Positions 6,968-15,716 of a stretch of DNA of 64,000 nt are shown in pieces. The first letter of the stretch is position 1, and every line of letters starts with the position of its first letter. The stretch is from a virus. The stretch spans positions 1 to 64,000 of the IMG/VR virus record IMGVR_UViG_3300035704_000393; one strand, given 5' to 3'. The notes under the pieces are model-generated. The model did no database searches and had not been told where the DNA came from. It saw only the letters and a program-made list of their open reading frames with translations. The position numbers and the translations under genes were made by a program.

Positions 6968-7417
6968 ATGACCGAGGCACCCGGCGGCGGCGGAGCCGCA
7001 CCCGCCCCGCGCGCCGAGACCAACGGCGGACCCCCGGCGATCACCGCGGCCGACCTGCCCGCCGAGATCGCCCAGCTGCTCCCCGAGGGCTTCGAGCTGC
7101 CCCCCGGGTTCGCGTTCATCCAGGTCCCCGAGCCCAGCCCCGAGCAGAAGGTCCTGGGCGCCGCCGAGCACGCCGCGATGCAGCGCGGCCTGCTGGAAGC
7201 CGCCCAGGCCGACCTGGAGATTACCCGGCAGCGGGCCGCCGGCCTGATCGAGGCCGCCGAGGCAGGCGTCGAGAAGCTCCGCGGCGAGGCCGCCGAGGCC
7301 GAGCAGCGCGCCGAGCGGATCGCCGCCGAGCAGGGCCTGGAGCTGCCACCGCCCGGGCAGCGACCCCGGCTGACTATCTGGGATACCCCGCCTGCGGATG
7401 AAAGCGAGCAGGGCTGA
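6968..7417 (+). CDS. coiled-coil protein
   Basis: This 149-residue protein starts at ATG 6968 behind a GAGGGAGG box. The N-terminal 40 residues are low-complexity. A short beta segment (FAFIQVPEP) precedes about 60 residues of regular Ala/Glu/Arg heptads (ITRQRAAGLIEAAEAGVEKL), a clear coiled coil. Its position before fibre-like genes suggests a structural or scaffolding role, but no catalytic motif is visible. Its stop and the next ATG overlap as TGATG. Confidence 0.6.
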   Translation: MTEAPGGGGAAPAPRAETNGGPPAITAADLPAEIAQLLPEGFELPPGFAFIQVPEPSPEQKVLGAAEHAAMQRGLLEAAQADLEITRQRAAGLIEAAEAGVEKLRGEAAEAEQRAERIAAEQGLELPPPGQRPRLTIWDTPPADESEQG

Positions 7418-7737
7418 TGCTCCAGCTGCTCACGTACCTCCTGGAGCCGTCTGGCGCCCCTGGCGCGGAGCCGCACGGGGTCAGCCTGCCGAGCTGCGAC
7501 GGCCCGTTCGACATCGAGGTCACCGCCGTCCAGGGGCCGGTCGCAGTGGCCACGTCGTACATCGACCCGGTGCCGCTCGCCAGCCTCACGGAGTCAGGGA
7601 GCTACCCGTTCGCCGTGGTCACGGAGGGCGACACGAGGCGTTTCACAGTCCGGGGCAGCGGGACCGTGTTCGTGGCATCGGTCAATGCCACGGCTGACGG
7701 GCCGTCTATCGCCAGCGTGACCATCTCGACCAGGTGA
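7417..7737 (+). CDS. small beta-rich protein, possibly a virion surface domain
   Basis: The ATG at 7417 overlaps the previous stop by one base. The 106-residue product is almost entirely beta-type (FDIEVTAVQGPVAVATSYID, then FTVRGSGTVFVASVNA), like a single Ig- or jelly-roll-type domain. It sits at the head of a run of structural-looking genes that ends at 14064. I infer an accessory virion protein and cannot name a family. Confidence 0.55.
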   Translation: MLQLLTYLLEPSGAPGAEPHGVSLPSCDGPFDIEVTAVQGPVAVATSYIDPVPLASLTESGSYPFAVVTEGDTRRFTVRGSGTVFVASVNATADGPSIASVTISTR

Positions 7738-7753
7738 AAGGGCGGGTGACCTG

Positions 7754-8254
7754 ATGGCCTTCGGTGCCCTGTCGGCGATCTTCAACGTGTGGCAGTACAG
7801 CGTCGCCTATTCGGGCGCGGTGGCCAACCCGAAGCTCAACAGCACCACGTTCAAGGCGGCCCTGTTCAACAACACGACCACCCCCGACAACACGGTCGCC
7901 GCGGCCACCGCCGCGTACAACACCGGCCAGTGGGTGGTCGCCAACGAAGTCACGGATGCCACCAACTGGGTCGCTGGCGGCCGGGCCATCGGCACCCCGT
8001 CGGCCCCGCCGGGCGCGTACGTGGCGCAGAACTTCGTCATGCTCGACGCCGCCGACACCGCAGGCGGCGGCAACGTCACGCTGAGCAACGTCTACGGCGA
8101 CCTGGTGTACGACACCGCCGTCACCACCCCCGTTACCAACCTCGCCATCGGCTACCACTCCTACGGAGGCTCAGCCCAAGGGGTCACCGCAGGCACGTTC
8201 ACCATAATCTGGCACGCCAACGGGATCGTGCGGTGGACGCATACGCCAGCGTAG
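7754..8254 (+). CDS. structural-type protein of a family common in actinophages
   Basis: This 166-residue protein carries the pattern (F/S)...TFKAALFNNTTTPD near residue 35, followed by TGQWVVANEV and ending in an aromatic beta segment (FTIIWHANGIVRWTH). I recall uncharacterised proteins with this ALFNNTGTPD-type signature from the structural regions of siphoviruses infecting Actinobacteria. The composition is Asn/Thr/Ala-rich with few charges, as in tail-spike or adornment proteins. The start at ATG 7754 is preceded by GGGCGGGTG, a weak binding site. Confidence 0.6.
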   Translation: MAFGALSAIFNVWQYSVAYSGAVANPKLNSTTFKAALFNNTTTPDNTVAAATAAYNTGQWVVANEVTDATNWVAGGRAIGTPSAPPGAYVAQNFVMLDAADTAGGGNVTLSNVYGDLVYDTAVTTPVTNLAIGYHSYGGSAQGVTAGTFTIIWHANGIVRWTHTPA

Positions 8255-8306
8255 CTGGCCGGGGGTCTCACGGCCGCCGCGCCCGGACGGGAAAGGAGGG
8301 CAGGTC

Positions 8307-8642
8307 ATGACCGGTCAGCGGGTGGGCGGCATCGACCCCGGCGGCCCGGGCGACTCGCCGTGGGTGTGGATCGCGCAGGACGCGCACGGCGAGGCCATCG
8401 AGATCGACGTCGACTTCGACCCCGGCACCCTGGCCCTGCTCGACGCCAACGTGTTCCGGCAAGCCGACTGCCTCTACCGCCACATCTACATCGGGACCGG
8501 GCCGAACGGCCGCCCCGAAACCTCCAGGAACGCCTACGCCGTCCCGGCCGGGCAGACCACGATCACAGCCGCGCAGCTCGCCGCGAACGGCCTGCACACC
8601 ATCACGGACATCCTGGCCTTGCAGATCACCGCCGGCCCCTGA
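8307..8642 (+). CDS. small structural-type protein
   Basis: This 111-residue protein starts at ATG 8307 after a strong GAAAGGAGG box. It is acidic and beta-rich (HGEAIEIDVDFDPGTLALLD) and ends with LHTITDILALQITAGP. It lies between fibre-like genes, so a virion or fibre-assembly role is likely by context. I know of no family. Confidence 0.5.
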   Translation: MTGQRVGGIDPGGPGDSPWVWIAQDAHGEAIEIDVDFDPGTLALLDANVFRQADCLYRHIYIGTGPNGRPETSRNAYAVPAGQTTITAAQLAANGLHTITDILALQITAGP

Positions 8643-8666
8643 CCCCCTGCCACCCGGAGGTACCTG

Positions 8667-10739
8667 GTGGCTACTGTCACACCCGACGCCGCCGGCCCCA
8701 GTTCCGCCGGGACCGCGTTCACCGCCACCTCCGGCTCCTGGACCCACGTCAACGGCGGCAACGGCATCCTGGTCGGCTGCACCGTGTTCACCGGCAGCTC
8801 GGATACCATCACCGCCGTCTCCTACGGCGGGGTGGCCCTGACCCATCTCGGGTACATCGGCCCGAACGGCGCCGGGGGCGTCTCGTTCTGGGGGCTGGCC
8901 GGCCCGTCCTGCCCCACCGGGTCCAACACGGTCCAGGTCACCAAGACCGGCACGAGCAACTGCAACGCCGGGTCGGTCAGCGTGGCCGGGGCGGGCTCGT
9001 TCGGCTCGCTGTTCAGCGCCCAGAACGGCGGCAGCGCCACCAGCCAGGCCATCACGGTCACCGGCACCACGGCCGGGGGGCTCATCGTGTCGGTGGCCGC
9101 GTGGGGCGGCGGCGGCACCAGCTCGGTCAGCTCGCCAGCGACCCAGCAGTGGTCCCACCCCAACTCGTCGTCCTCCGGCGCGGACGGCGGCGGCGGCGCC
9201 ACCTGCCCGTCTCCCGGCGGCGGCGCGTCCCAGACGATCACCTGGACCGAAACCGCCGCCGACGAGTGGTACGTCCTCGCCGTCGAGGTCCTCCCGCCCG
9301 CGCCGTCCGGCCCGGGCGGGGTCACCCAGGACCCGTCCACCCCGGCCGCCGTCGATGCCACCGGCTCGGTCTCCGCCACCGTCGTGACCGCCAGCTTCTC
9401 CCCGCCCGCCGGGTCGCTGGCCGTGGTCACCGTCAACATCGGGTTCGCCGCCACGCAGGCCACCGCGCCGAACGTGTCCGTGGCCGACTCGGCCGGCAAC
9501 ACCTACACGCCCGGTCCCGGCGTCTACGACGGCGTGTTCGACGGAACCTGGCACTTCACCTGGTACTACGCCGCCGCGCCCGGCGCGGTCACCGTCACCG
9601 CGACCCGCGACCAGACCGCCGCCGCGCTGTACGAGCTGTACCCGCGGGTCCTGGCCGGCGCGGCCACCAGCCAGGCCGCCGCTGCCGCCGCCGCCGCATC
9701 ATCAGGCACGCCGATCACGACCGGCTCCCTGGCCGGCGGGACGATCACCCCCGCGGCAGCCGGGTCGCTGCTGGTCGTCGGGGCCTGCATCGGGGCCACT
9801 GAGAACGCCTGGCTCCCCGCAGGCGGCGTCGGCACCGACCTGACCCACCAGGACACCACAGACGGCATCCAGTCGTTCAACGGGCACCTGATCGCCGGCC
9901 CGCACCCGGCTGCGCCCGGCTGGAAGCCGCTGTCCAACGCCGCCGAGTACTCCTGGGCCGCCCTCGAAGTCCTCGCCGCGGCCCCGCCGTCCATCCCGGT
10001 CATCCAGGCGGTCACCGCCCCGAACGCCACGACCGTCACGCTGCCCTACCCGACCCGGGCCGGCTCGGCGCTGATCATCGGGATCTCCCTCGCCGACGGC
10101 GTGAACGCCCCGCCCTCAGTGACCGGCGTCACCACCGATACCGGCACCGCGGCCCTGGCCATCGCCGAGACCACGGTCACGAACACCGCCCAGAACGGTT
10201 ACTACGCCGCCATCTGGTGGGTGGCCGACTGCCCGGCCGGCACCACCACCGTGACCATCGCCACCACCGCGGGCCTGTCGAACTCGACGGGCTTCTCGGT
10301 GGTCGAGGCGCCCGTCACCCTCCTGGACGGCACCAGCGCCGGCGCGGCCAGCGCGAACGCTTGGAACAGCGGCGACGCGGCCATGTCCTGGCCCGCGGAG
10401 CTAGTCGTCGGCGTGATCGGCGGCGGGTTCGGCAACGGCTCCTACTCGTTCCTGACCGGCGCCACCGCCCACCCGGCCACCGGGCTGCTGCTGCTGAACC
10501 AGAGCGCCGAAGGTACGGCATACCTGATCACCGGGACCGGCGACGGGGCCACCGCCCAGTTCAAGGGCGCGATCACCGGCGCCAGCTCCTACAACACGGA
10601 CTGCGTAGTCGCCACATTCGCGGCGCCCGCCTTCCCCGCCGCCGCAGCCGACCTGCACGACACCGGGCAGGGCTCCTGGGTCAGCCCCGGCGCGGCCACC
10701 GCCGACGACGGCGCGGCGGCCACCTGGGCGGTGACCTGA
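8667..10739 (+). CDS. multi-domain beta-sandwich fibre-like protein
   Basis: This is a 690-residue protein from GTG 8667 (GGAGGTACCTGGTG). It contains about three tandem copies of a roughly 190-200-residue beta module. Each copy has a block like GILVGCTVFTGSSDTITAVS, then a WGL(A)-type turn, and ends near EVL(P/A)A (residues about 1-215, 220-435, 440-650). The third copy repeats the pattern as ALIIGISLADG and ELVVGVIGG. Similar repeats occur in surface fibres and adornments of actinophages. There are no enzymatic motifs. It ends one base before the next gene, so the two are probably co-expressed. Confidence 0.6.
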   Translation: MATVTPDAAGPSSAGTAFTATSGSWTHVNGGNGILVGCTVFTGSSDTITAVSYGGVALTHLGYIGPNGAGGVSFWGLAGPSCPTGSNTVQVTKTGTSNCNAGSVSVAGAGSFGSLFSAQNGGSATSQAITVTGTTAGGLIVSVAAWGGGGTSSVSSPATQQWSHPNSSSSGADGGGGATCPSPGGGASQTITWTETAADEWYVLAVEVLPPAPSGPGGVTQDPSTPAAVDATGSVSATVVTASFSPPAGSLAVVTVNIGFAATQATAPNVSVADSAGNTYTPGPGVYDGVFDGTWHFTWYYAAAPGAVTVTATRDQTAAALYELYPRVLAGAATSQAAAAAAAASSGTPITTGSLAGGTITPAAAGSLLVVGACIGATENAWLPAGGVGTDLTHQDTTDGIQSFNGHLIAGPHPAAPGWKPLSNAAEYSWAALEVLAAAPPSIPVIQAVTAPNATTVTLPYPTRAGSALIIGISLADGVNAPPSVTGVTTDTGTAALAIAETTVTNTAQNGYYAAIWWVADCPAGTTTVTIATTAGLSNSTGFSVVEAPVTLLDGTSAGAASANAWNSGDAAMSWPAELVVGVIGGGFGNGSYSFLTGATAHPATGLLLLNQSAEGTAYLITGTGDGATAQFKGAITGASSYNTDCVVATFAAPAFPAAAADLHDTGQGSWVSPGAATADDGAAATWAVT

Positions 10740-10740
10740 C

Positions 10741-13700
10741 GTGACGTTCCCGACGATCCCGGACTCCGCATCCGGGCGGATCATCTTCAGCCTCCAGGCC
10801 AACACCACCGCGACCCGCACCTTCCCCAACCTGGGGACGCTGACGAAGAACCCCGGCGACCTGCTCATCGCCATCTGCGTCTGCTACCAGTCGAGCCTGA
10901 CCGCGAACGTGTTCTCCGGCTGGGGCACGGGCTGGACCGAGTTCCACGACTCGGCCGGCTCGTCGCTGATGTGCGTCGGCATGGCGTACAAGTGGTCCAC
11001 CGGGTCCGAGACCGGCACCTTCTCGGTGACGCAGGGCGGCACGATCACCGGGCACGCCGCGCTGCTCGTCATGTCCATCCCCGGCGCGCACGCCACCAGC
11101 CCCCCCGAGGCCGGCTCCCGGGCGTCCGGCACCAGCACGGCCGCCGACCCGGCCGCGTTCTCCCCGTCCTGGGGCGCGGACGACAACCTGTGGATCGCGG
11201 TCGGCGGCGCGGGCGAGACCTCCACCACCGGGTCGTTCACCGGGCTGAACACCGCGCCGACGAACTACGCCGGCTACTTCGGGACGAACTTCACCTCCGA
11301 CGTGGTGGGCGGTACCGGGCAGGCGGTCGCGTTCCGGCAGCTCAACGCCGCGTCTGAGGACGTGGCCGGGTTCGGCGTTGACACGTCCAACGCGCGCAAC
11401 GCCGCGGTCGTCATCGCGGTCCGCCCGGCCCCCGCCGCCGTCCCGGAGGACAGCCCGGGCCTGGAGGCCAGCGGGTTCGGCTCGTTCGACGGCATCGCGT
11501 CCGGCGACACCATCACCTCGGTCACCGCGACGGTCGGCCAGTGGCAGTCGGCCACCGCCGGCATGAGCGCGCCGACCTACGAGCTGTGGGACGGCACCAC
11601 CGCCCGGATCGGCTCCGCCCAGGCCGGGTCCGTGGCCACCGCCACCACTAACACCGACTCGGTGACCTGGACCGGGGTCGCCTACGCCCAGCTCGCCGAC
11701 CTGCGGCTGCGGGTGTACGCCCACTCGGCGTCGGCGCCGTCCGGCACGGTCCAGAACGTTGATTTCGTGGCCTTGTCGGTCGCCTTCGTGCCGGTTCAGG
11801 GCGGCACGGCCGTCACCGCGGGCCTGCCCGCAGGCACCGGGACCGCGCCGCCGTCGGCCGGCCACCTGGCCGCGGCTCCCGCGGCGGGCGCGCCAGCCGG
11901 AGCCGGCACCAGCCCGCAGCCGAACGGATCACCGGCCGGCACGCCAGTCGCGGGCAGCCCGGCAGGCGCCGGGACAGCACCCCGGCCCGCCCCGGCTGCC
12001 GCCGCCGCCGCCGCGGCCGGCCTGCCCGCCGGAGCCGGCGCCAGCCCGCCGCCGCAAGGCCACCCGGCCTCGGCTCCCGCTCCGCCCGTCCCAGCCGGGA
12101 CCGGCACCGCGCCGCCGCCGTCCCGCGGTATCACGGTCCAGCCCGGCGCAGCGCAGGGCACCGGCACCGCCAGCTCGCCGGCACCGGCCGCCGCAGCCGC
12201 CGCCGGGGCCGCGCAGGGAACCGGCCAGGCGCCGCGGCCGTCCCCGGCTGCCGCCGTCCGCGCCGGACCCGCCCAGGCCGCCGGCGCCGCACCCGCAGCG
12301 GCCCCCGCGGTCACCGTCAGCGCGGGCCTGGCCGCCGGGACCGGCACGAGCCCGCCGCCCGCCGGGACCGCGGCCACCGCACCCGCGCCGCCCGCCCCGG
12401 CCGGGACCGGCACGGCGCCGCCGCCGTCGCCGGCCGCCGCAGCCGCGCCAGCGGCCGGACCCGCCCAGGGCGCCGGGCAGGCGCCGCCGCCATCCCGCGC
12501 CGTCACGGCCAGCGCCGGGCTCGCAGCGGGCACCGGGACGGCCCCGCCATCGTCGGCCTCCACGCTGACCGCCGGGCAGGGCCAGGCTGGCCCGGCCCAG
12601 GGCACAGGGCCGGGCCTGCCACCTCAAGGTAGCCCCGCTGCCTCGATCACCGCCCCGCCAGCCCAGGGCGCTGGTACGGTACCAGGACCGGTCCTGGCCG
12701 TGGCCGTCCGCGCAGCCGCAGCGGCGAGCGGCACCGGCCAGGCACCGGCCCCCGCCGCCGGCGCCGGAACCGTTGCAGGCGCACCAGCCGGCGCCGGCGC
12801 GGCGCCCCGCCCCGCAATCGGCATCGCCGTCCCGGCCGGAGCCGGCCAGGCACCCGGAGCCGGCCAGGCACCCCAGCCCGCGATCGCCGCGATCGGCAAC
12901 GGCACCGGCACCGCAGGCCAGGCAGCGGGCGCCGGGACCGCACCAGGACCGGCCCCGTCGCCCGCTGTCCCCGCCGGCCCAGCAGCCGGGCAGGGCCAGG
13001 CCCCGGCCCCGCAGGCAGGCGCCGGAGCGCTCGCCGGCCAGGCCGCCGGAACCGGGACAGCCCCGGGGCCGCAGCCGGGCGCCACCAAGACTGTCAGCGC
13101 AGGGCTGGCAGCCGGCACCGGCCAGGCATCTGCACCGGCCCCAGCCGGTGCCGGGCAGCCCAGCCCAGGCCCCGCGGCCGGGACCGGGACCGCGCCGCCA
13201 CCGCAGATCCTCGCGCAGGGCATCGGCCTCGGCCAGCCGCAGGCCGCCCAGGGCGCCGGCCAGGCACCGGCATCCGCGGCCCAGCCCGCCATCACCGTCC
13301 AGCCCGGACCCGCAGCCGGCGCCGGCACGGCCGCAACCCCGGCCAGCGGCGCCGCCGTCCAGGCCGGACCCGCAAGCTCGGCGGGGCAGGCGCCGCGCCC
13401 GGCCGCGGCCCTGGCGCCCGTCGCACCGGCCGCCACCGGAACCGGGCAGGCACCCGGCCCGCAGGTGTCCACCGTCCCGCAGGCCACCGTCCACCCAGGA
13501 CCCGCCACCGCGGCCGGGCAGGCGCCCGGACCAGCACCCGCCACGACCGCGGCCGTCCACCCCGGCGCCGCAGCCGGAACCGGCCAGCCACCCGCCCCGA
13601 CTACCGCGGGCGCGTTCACCGCCCGCCCAGCCACCGGAACCGGCACCGCGCCGGTCCCCGGTCTGCTCGCCGCCGTCGCGCTTCACCCGCTCACGGCGGC

Positions 13701-14064
13701 CGGTGCCGGCGCAGCCCTCCCGGCGACAGGACAGGGCGCCTACGCCGTCACCGCCGGGCCGGCCAGCAGCCAAGGCGCCGCGCTGACGGCCGCGCTGACG
13801 CTGGCCGCCAGGGCGCACGCACTGGCCGCGCTCGGAACCGGCACCGCCCCGCCACCCGTGGCACGGGCGACGTCAACCGTCTCGCTGCTCACCGGCGTGA
13901 CAGCCCGCCCACCCGAAACCGCCTGGGCCGCCGGGCCGCCAGCCGGCGGCGCCTGGGCGGCACGCGAACCCGCGGCCAGGTGGGCGGCAAGAAACCCGGC
14001 CAGCCGCTGGAGTGCGCGGACAGCGGTCAGCCGGTGGGCGGCCGGACCGCCGAACAGCGAGTAG
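10741..14064 (+). CDS. giant repeat-rich fibre-like protein
   Basis: This protein has 1107 residues. Residues 1-230 form one more copy of the beta module found three times in the upstream gene. Residues 235-355 resemble a second beta domain (ELWDGTTARIGSAQAG). From about 357 to 1055 there is an unbroken low-complexity region made of roughly thirty degenerate units of about 23 residues around AG.A.GTG.AP.P. The last 60 residues are Trp-rich (ARWAARNPASRW), like the repeated W..G.P endings of some actinophage surface proteins. The start is GTG 10741. The same repeats recur in the gene at 59790. Confidence 0.65.
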   Translation: MTFPTIPDSASGRIIFSLQANTTATRTFPNLGTLTKNPGDLLIAICVCYQSSLTANVFSGWGTGWTEFHDSAGSSLMCVGMAYKWSTGSETGTFSVTQGGTITGHAALLVMSIPGAHATSPPEAGSRASGTSTAADPAAFSPSWGADDNLWIAVGGAGETSTTGSFTGLNTAPTNYAGYFGTNFTSDVVGGTGQAVAFRQLNAASEDVAGFGVDTSNARNAAVVIAVRPAPAAVPEDSPGLEASGFGSFDGIASGDTITSVTATVGQWQSATAGMSAPTYELWDGTTARIGSAQAGSVATATTNTDSVTWTGVAYAQLADLRLRVYAHSASAPSGTVQNVDFVALSVAFVPVQGGTAVTAGLPAGTGTAPPSAGHLAAAPAAGAPAGAGTSPQPNGSPAGTPVAGSPAGAGTAPRPAPAAAAAAAAGLPAGAGASPPPQGHPASAPAPPVPAGTGTAPPPSRGITVQPGAAQGTGTASSPAPAAAAAAGAAQGTGQAPRPSPAAAVRAGPAQAAGAAPAAAPAVTVSAGLAAGTGTSPPPAGTAATAPAPPAPAGTGTAPPPSPAAAAAPAAGPAQGAGQAPPPSRAVTASAGLAAGTGTAPPSSASTLTAGQGQAGPAQGTGPGLPPQGSPAASITAPPAQGAGTVPGPVLAVAVRAAAAASGTGQAPAPAAGAGTVAGAPAGAGAAPRPAIGIAVPAGAGQAPGAGQAPQPAIAAIGNGTGTAGQAAGAGTAPGPAPSPAVPAGPAAGQGQAPAPQAGAGALAGQAAGTGTAPGPQPGATKTVSAGLAAGTGQASAPAPAGAGQPSPGPAAGTGTAPPPQILAQGIGLGQPQAAQGAGQAPASAAQPAITVQPGPAAGAGTAATPASGAAVQAGPASSAGQAPRPAAALAPVAPAATGTGQAPGPQVSTVPQATVHPGPATAAGQAPGPAPATTAAVHPGAAAGTGQPPAPTTAGAFTARPATGTGTAPVPGLLAAVALHPLTAAGAGAALPATGQGAYAVTAGPASSQGAALTAALTLAARAHALAALGTGTAPPPVARATSTVSLLTGVTARPPETAWAAGPPAGGAWAAREPAARWAARNPASRWSARTAVSRWAAGPPNSE
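11808..13900 (+). repeat. coding tandem repeats, AG.A.GTG.AP.P units
   Basis: About thirty imperfect 60-75-bp units encode the consensus AGLAAGTGTAPPPS. The third codon positions are nearly all G or C. Units differ enough that they have not been recently homogenised as a whole, but neighbouring units are often near-identical, which suggests local slippage or recombination. Confidence 0.7.
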
Positions 14065-14124
14065 GACCTCCTACGCGCCACGGCGGTCCGGCCAATCACC
14101 TCACCTCAAACCGGACCGGAAAAC

Positions 14125-14382
14125 ATGAACGACGGCTTCGCGATGGTCCCGCTCGGCCCGTTCAACGCCGCCGACGGCCGGTGGTGCTGCGGGCTGCGCT
14201 GCACCGGCCGCGTGCCCGGCGTCCCGTGCCCCTACGGGCTCAGGGTCCGCCCGACAGCCAGCAAGGGAGACACGCCGCGTGCTAGCACTAGCCCAGTGGG
14301 TCACGGACTGGCTGAACCGCCGGCGCCGCCGGAACAGGAGGAACCGATGGACACGAGCCCGGACACCTGGACCGCGCCATAG
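14125..14382 (+). CDS. small Cys-rich hypothetical protein
   Basis: This 85-residue protein starts at ATG 14125. Residues 20-35 hold four cysteines (RWCCGLRC and VPCPYGL), a possible zinc or disulfide knot. The second half is Pro-rich and poorly ordered, ending MDTSPDTWTAP. An AGGAGG box at 14336 precedes that internal Met (14347), so a tiny 11-residue product could also be made. The stop TAG is directly involved in the odd start of the downstream phosphatase gene. Confidence 0.5.
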   Translation: MNDGFAMVPLGPFNAADGRWCCGLRCTGRVPGVPCPYGLRVRPTASKGDTPRASTSPVGHGLAEPPAPPEQEEPMDTSPDTWTAP

Positions 14383-14825
14383 CCGACCTCTCCTGGGTCA
14401 CCACCAGGCTCGCCGTCGGCGCCGCCCTGGACGGGGCCGCTGACATCCGCCTGCTGCCCGCAGCCGGGATCACCCACTGCGTCGACGTCCGCGCCGAAGC
14501 CGACGACACCACCCTCATGACCGCCGCCGGCCTGGCCTACCTGCACCACGGCACCGCAGACGACCTGGTGGACGACAAGCCCCCGGAATGGTTCCGGCCC
14601 GCCGTCGAGTTCATCCTCGACGCGACCGCCCTGCCCCGGTTCAAGACCCTGATCTACTGCGCCGCCGGCTTGTCCCGCGCCCCGTCCCTGGCCTACGCCG
14701 TCATGCGCGCCCAGGGCTGGCCGGCCGACCTCGCCGAAGCCAAGGTCTGCCTGGCACGGCAGCTCACCGGCCTGACCTACAAAGACTCCGCCGACCGGGC
14801 CGTGCACCAGCTCGGCTACACCTAA
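14379..14825 (+). CDS. dual-specificity/tyrosine phosphatase-like protein, start codon abnormal
   Basis: This protein of about 148 residues has the fold signature of dual-specificity phosphatases. It opens LSWVTTRLAVGAAL, continues with GITHCVDVRAEADD, and has the CX5R loop YCAAGLSRAP (Cys about 94, Arg about 100), with Tyr in place of the usual His before Cys. The general-acid Asp may lie in HHGTADDLVDD. The frame has no ATG/GTG/TTG before ATG 14517, and starting there would delete the conserved first strand. An ATA at 14379 overlaps the upstream TAG as ATAG, copying the 4-nt coupling seen elsewhere. A -1 shift from the upstream frame is the other explanation. Confidence 0.6.
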   Translation: MADLSWVTTRLAVGAALDGAADIRLLPAAGITHCVDVRAEADDTTLMTAAGLAYLHHGTADDLVDDKPPEWFRPAVEFILDATALPRFKTLIYCAAGLSRAPSLAYAVMRAQGWPADLAEAKVCLARQLTGLTYKDSADRAVHQLGYT

Positions 14826-14850
14826 GACCCCCCGTTCGCGGCGGGAACAC

Positions 14851-14898
14851 GCGGGGGCGCCCGGGCCTGGCACCTCCGGCAGGCCCGGCCGCCCCCGC
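14851..14898 (+). terminator. strong intrinsic-type terminator
   Basis: Positions 14851-14869 pair with 14880-14898 over 19 bases with a single mismatch, around a 10-nt loop. An AT-rich run (TAATAAATTTAATAAG, 14901-14916) that is very unusual for this window follows directly. It probably ends transcription after the phosphatase gene; the AT run could also serve a promoter for the next gene. Confidence 0.7.
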
Positions 14899-14936
14899 GC
14901 TAATAAATTTAATAAGTCCCAGGTCAGGAGGCCGCC

Positions 14937-15107
14937 GTGGCTCTCATCGTCATCGGGATCATCTGCATCATCCTGGCCGTCGTCCTCCCGCTGGCCGTGC
15001 TGTGGACGATCGGCGTCATCCTGATCGTCATCGGCCTGATCCTGGTCGCCCTGTCGTTCGTGCCGTCCTACTCCGGCCGCTGGTACGGCCGCCGCCGCTA
15101 CTGGTGA
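14937..15107 (+). CDS. small membrane protein, two helices
   Basis: This is a 56-residue protein from GTG 14937 behind CAGGAGG. Almost the whole chain is Ile/Leu/Val-rich. It forms two closely spaced spans (LIVIGIICIILAVVLPLAV and WTIGVILIVIGLILVALSF), then a basic C-terminus (GRWYGRRRYW) that should stay in the cytoplasm. Small actinophage proteins of this shape are common; a holin-like or membrane-stress role is only a guess. The stop overlaps the next GTG as GTGA. Confidence 0.65.
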   Translation: MALIVIGIICIILAVVLPLAVLWTIGVILIVIGLILVALSFVPSYSGRWYGRRRYW

Positions 15108-15352
15108 CCGCGATGCTCACCGACGATGACCGCCGCGCCCGGTACGCCCGCCAGGCCGGCCCCGGAACCCGGCCGCTCACCGGCCCGCAGCGCCGCAGGA
15201 TGAAGCACAAGGCCGCCCGCGCCCGCGACGCCGCACCGCGACGCGACGCCGCCGCCGCCGCCCGCACCGCCCGCGACGCCGCCGCCGCGCAGGCCCGCGA
15301 CGCCGAGCTGCTCGGCCGCAGGCTCCCGCTCCAGCTGCCCCCGCTCGGCTGA
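15104..15352 (+). CDS. small basic Ala/Arg-rich protein
   Basis: The GTG at 15104 overlaps the previous stop; ATG 15113 is an alternative. The 82-residue product is a highly basic, Ala-rich helix (RRRMKHKAARARDAAPRRDA) with no Cys. It could bind nucleic acid or the membrane surface. It is cotranscribed with the small membrane protein. The family is unknown. Confidence 0.5.
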   Translation: MTAMLTDDDRRARYARQAGPGTRPLTGPQRRRMKHKAARARDAAPRRDAAAAARTARDAAAAQARDAELLGRRLPLQLPPLG

Positions 15353-15365
15353 CGGGACGGCCGCG

Positions 15366-15665
15366 GTGCGGATACTGGCAACCTCCCGGACCTACATGTA
15401 CATCGAGATCGACCCGCCGCCCGAGATCGGCGACGTCACCCAGTACCCGCCCGAGGCCGCGCTGATCGCCGACAACGGAACCGAGCCCGCCGACACCGAC
15501 TACAGCGCCGCGTCGTGGATCTCCGGCAAGGTCGCCCTGCTCGTCGGACCCGGCGGCAACGGCGCCGTCTCCTACCCGGCCGGGGACTACTTCGCGTTCG
15601 CGCGGATCACCGCCGGCGTCGAGCAGGTCGTGCTCCCCTCCGGCCGGGTCCGCATCGGCCTGTGA
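15366..15665 (+). CDS. small beta-rich hypothetical protein
   Basis: This 99-residue protein starts at GTG 15366. It is beta-type (TYMYIEIDPPPEIGD, KVALLVGPGGNGAVSYPAGD, VVLPSGRVRIGL) and carries no catalytic motif. The pattern fits a small virion or Ig-like protein. It lies just before a DUF7352-like gene and the large terminase. Confidence 0.5.
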   Translation: MRILATSRTYMYIEIDPPPEIGDVTQYPPEAALIADNGTEPADTDYSAASWISGKVALLVGPGGNGAVSYPAGDYFAFARITAGVEQVVLPSGRVRIGL

Positions 15666-15716
15666 ACACACGGAAGGCCCGGCCAACCCGCCCCACACCC
15701 CCGGCCGGAGGCCGCC

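Noticed and set aside
11929-13818. 629-residue minus-strand open frame
   Set aside because: It is a shadow of the Ala/Gly/Thr/Pro repeat array; its Gly/Arg/Cys repeats simply mirror the plus-strand repeats.
11808-13900. CRISPR-like periodicity in the repeat array
   Set aside because: The units are coding, unequal in length and contiguous, with no unique spacers; there are no cas genes in the window.
14279-14443. 54-residue frame from GTG 14279 with a good GGGAGA box
   Set aside because: The first 20 residues look plausible, but the rest is Arg-rich and overlaps both the upstream small gene and the phosphatase. I could not decide, so it is not listed as a gene.
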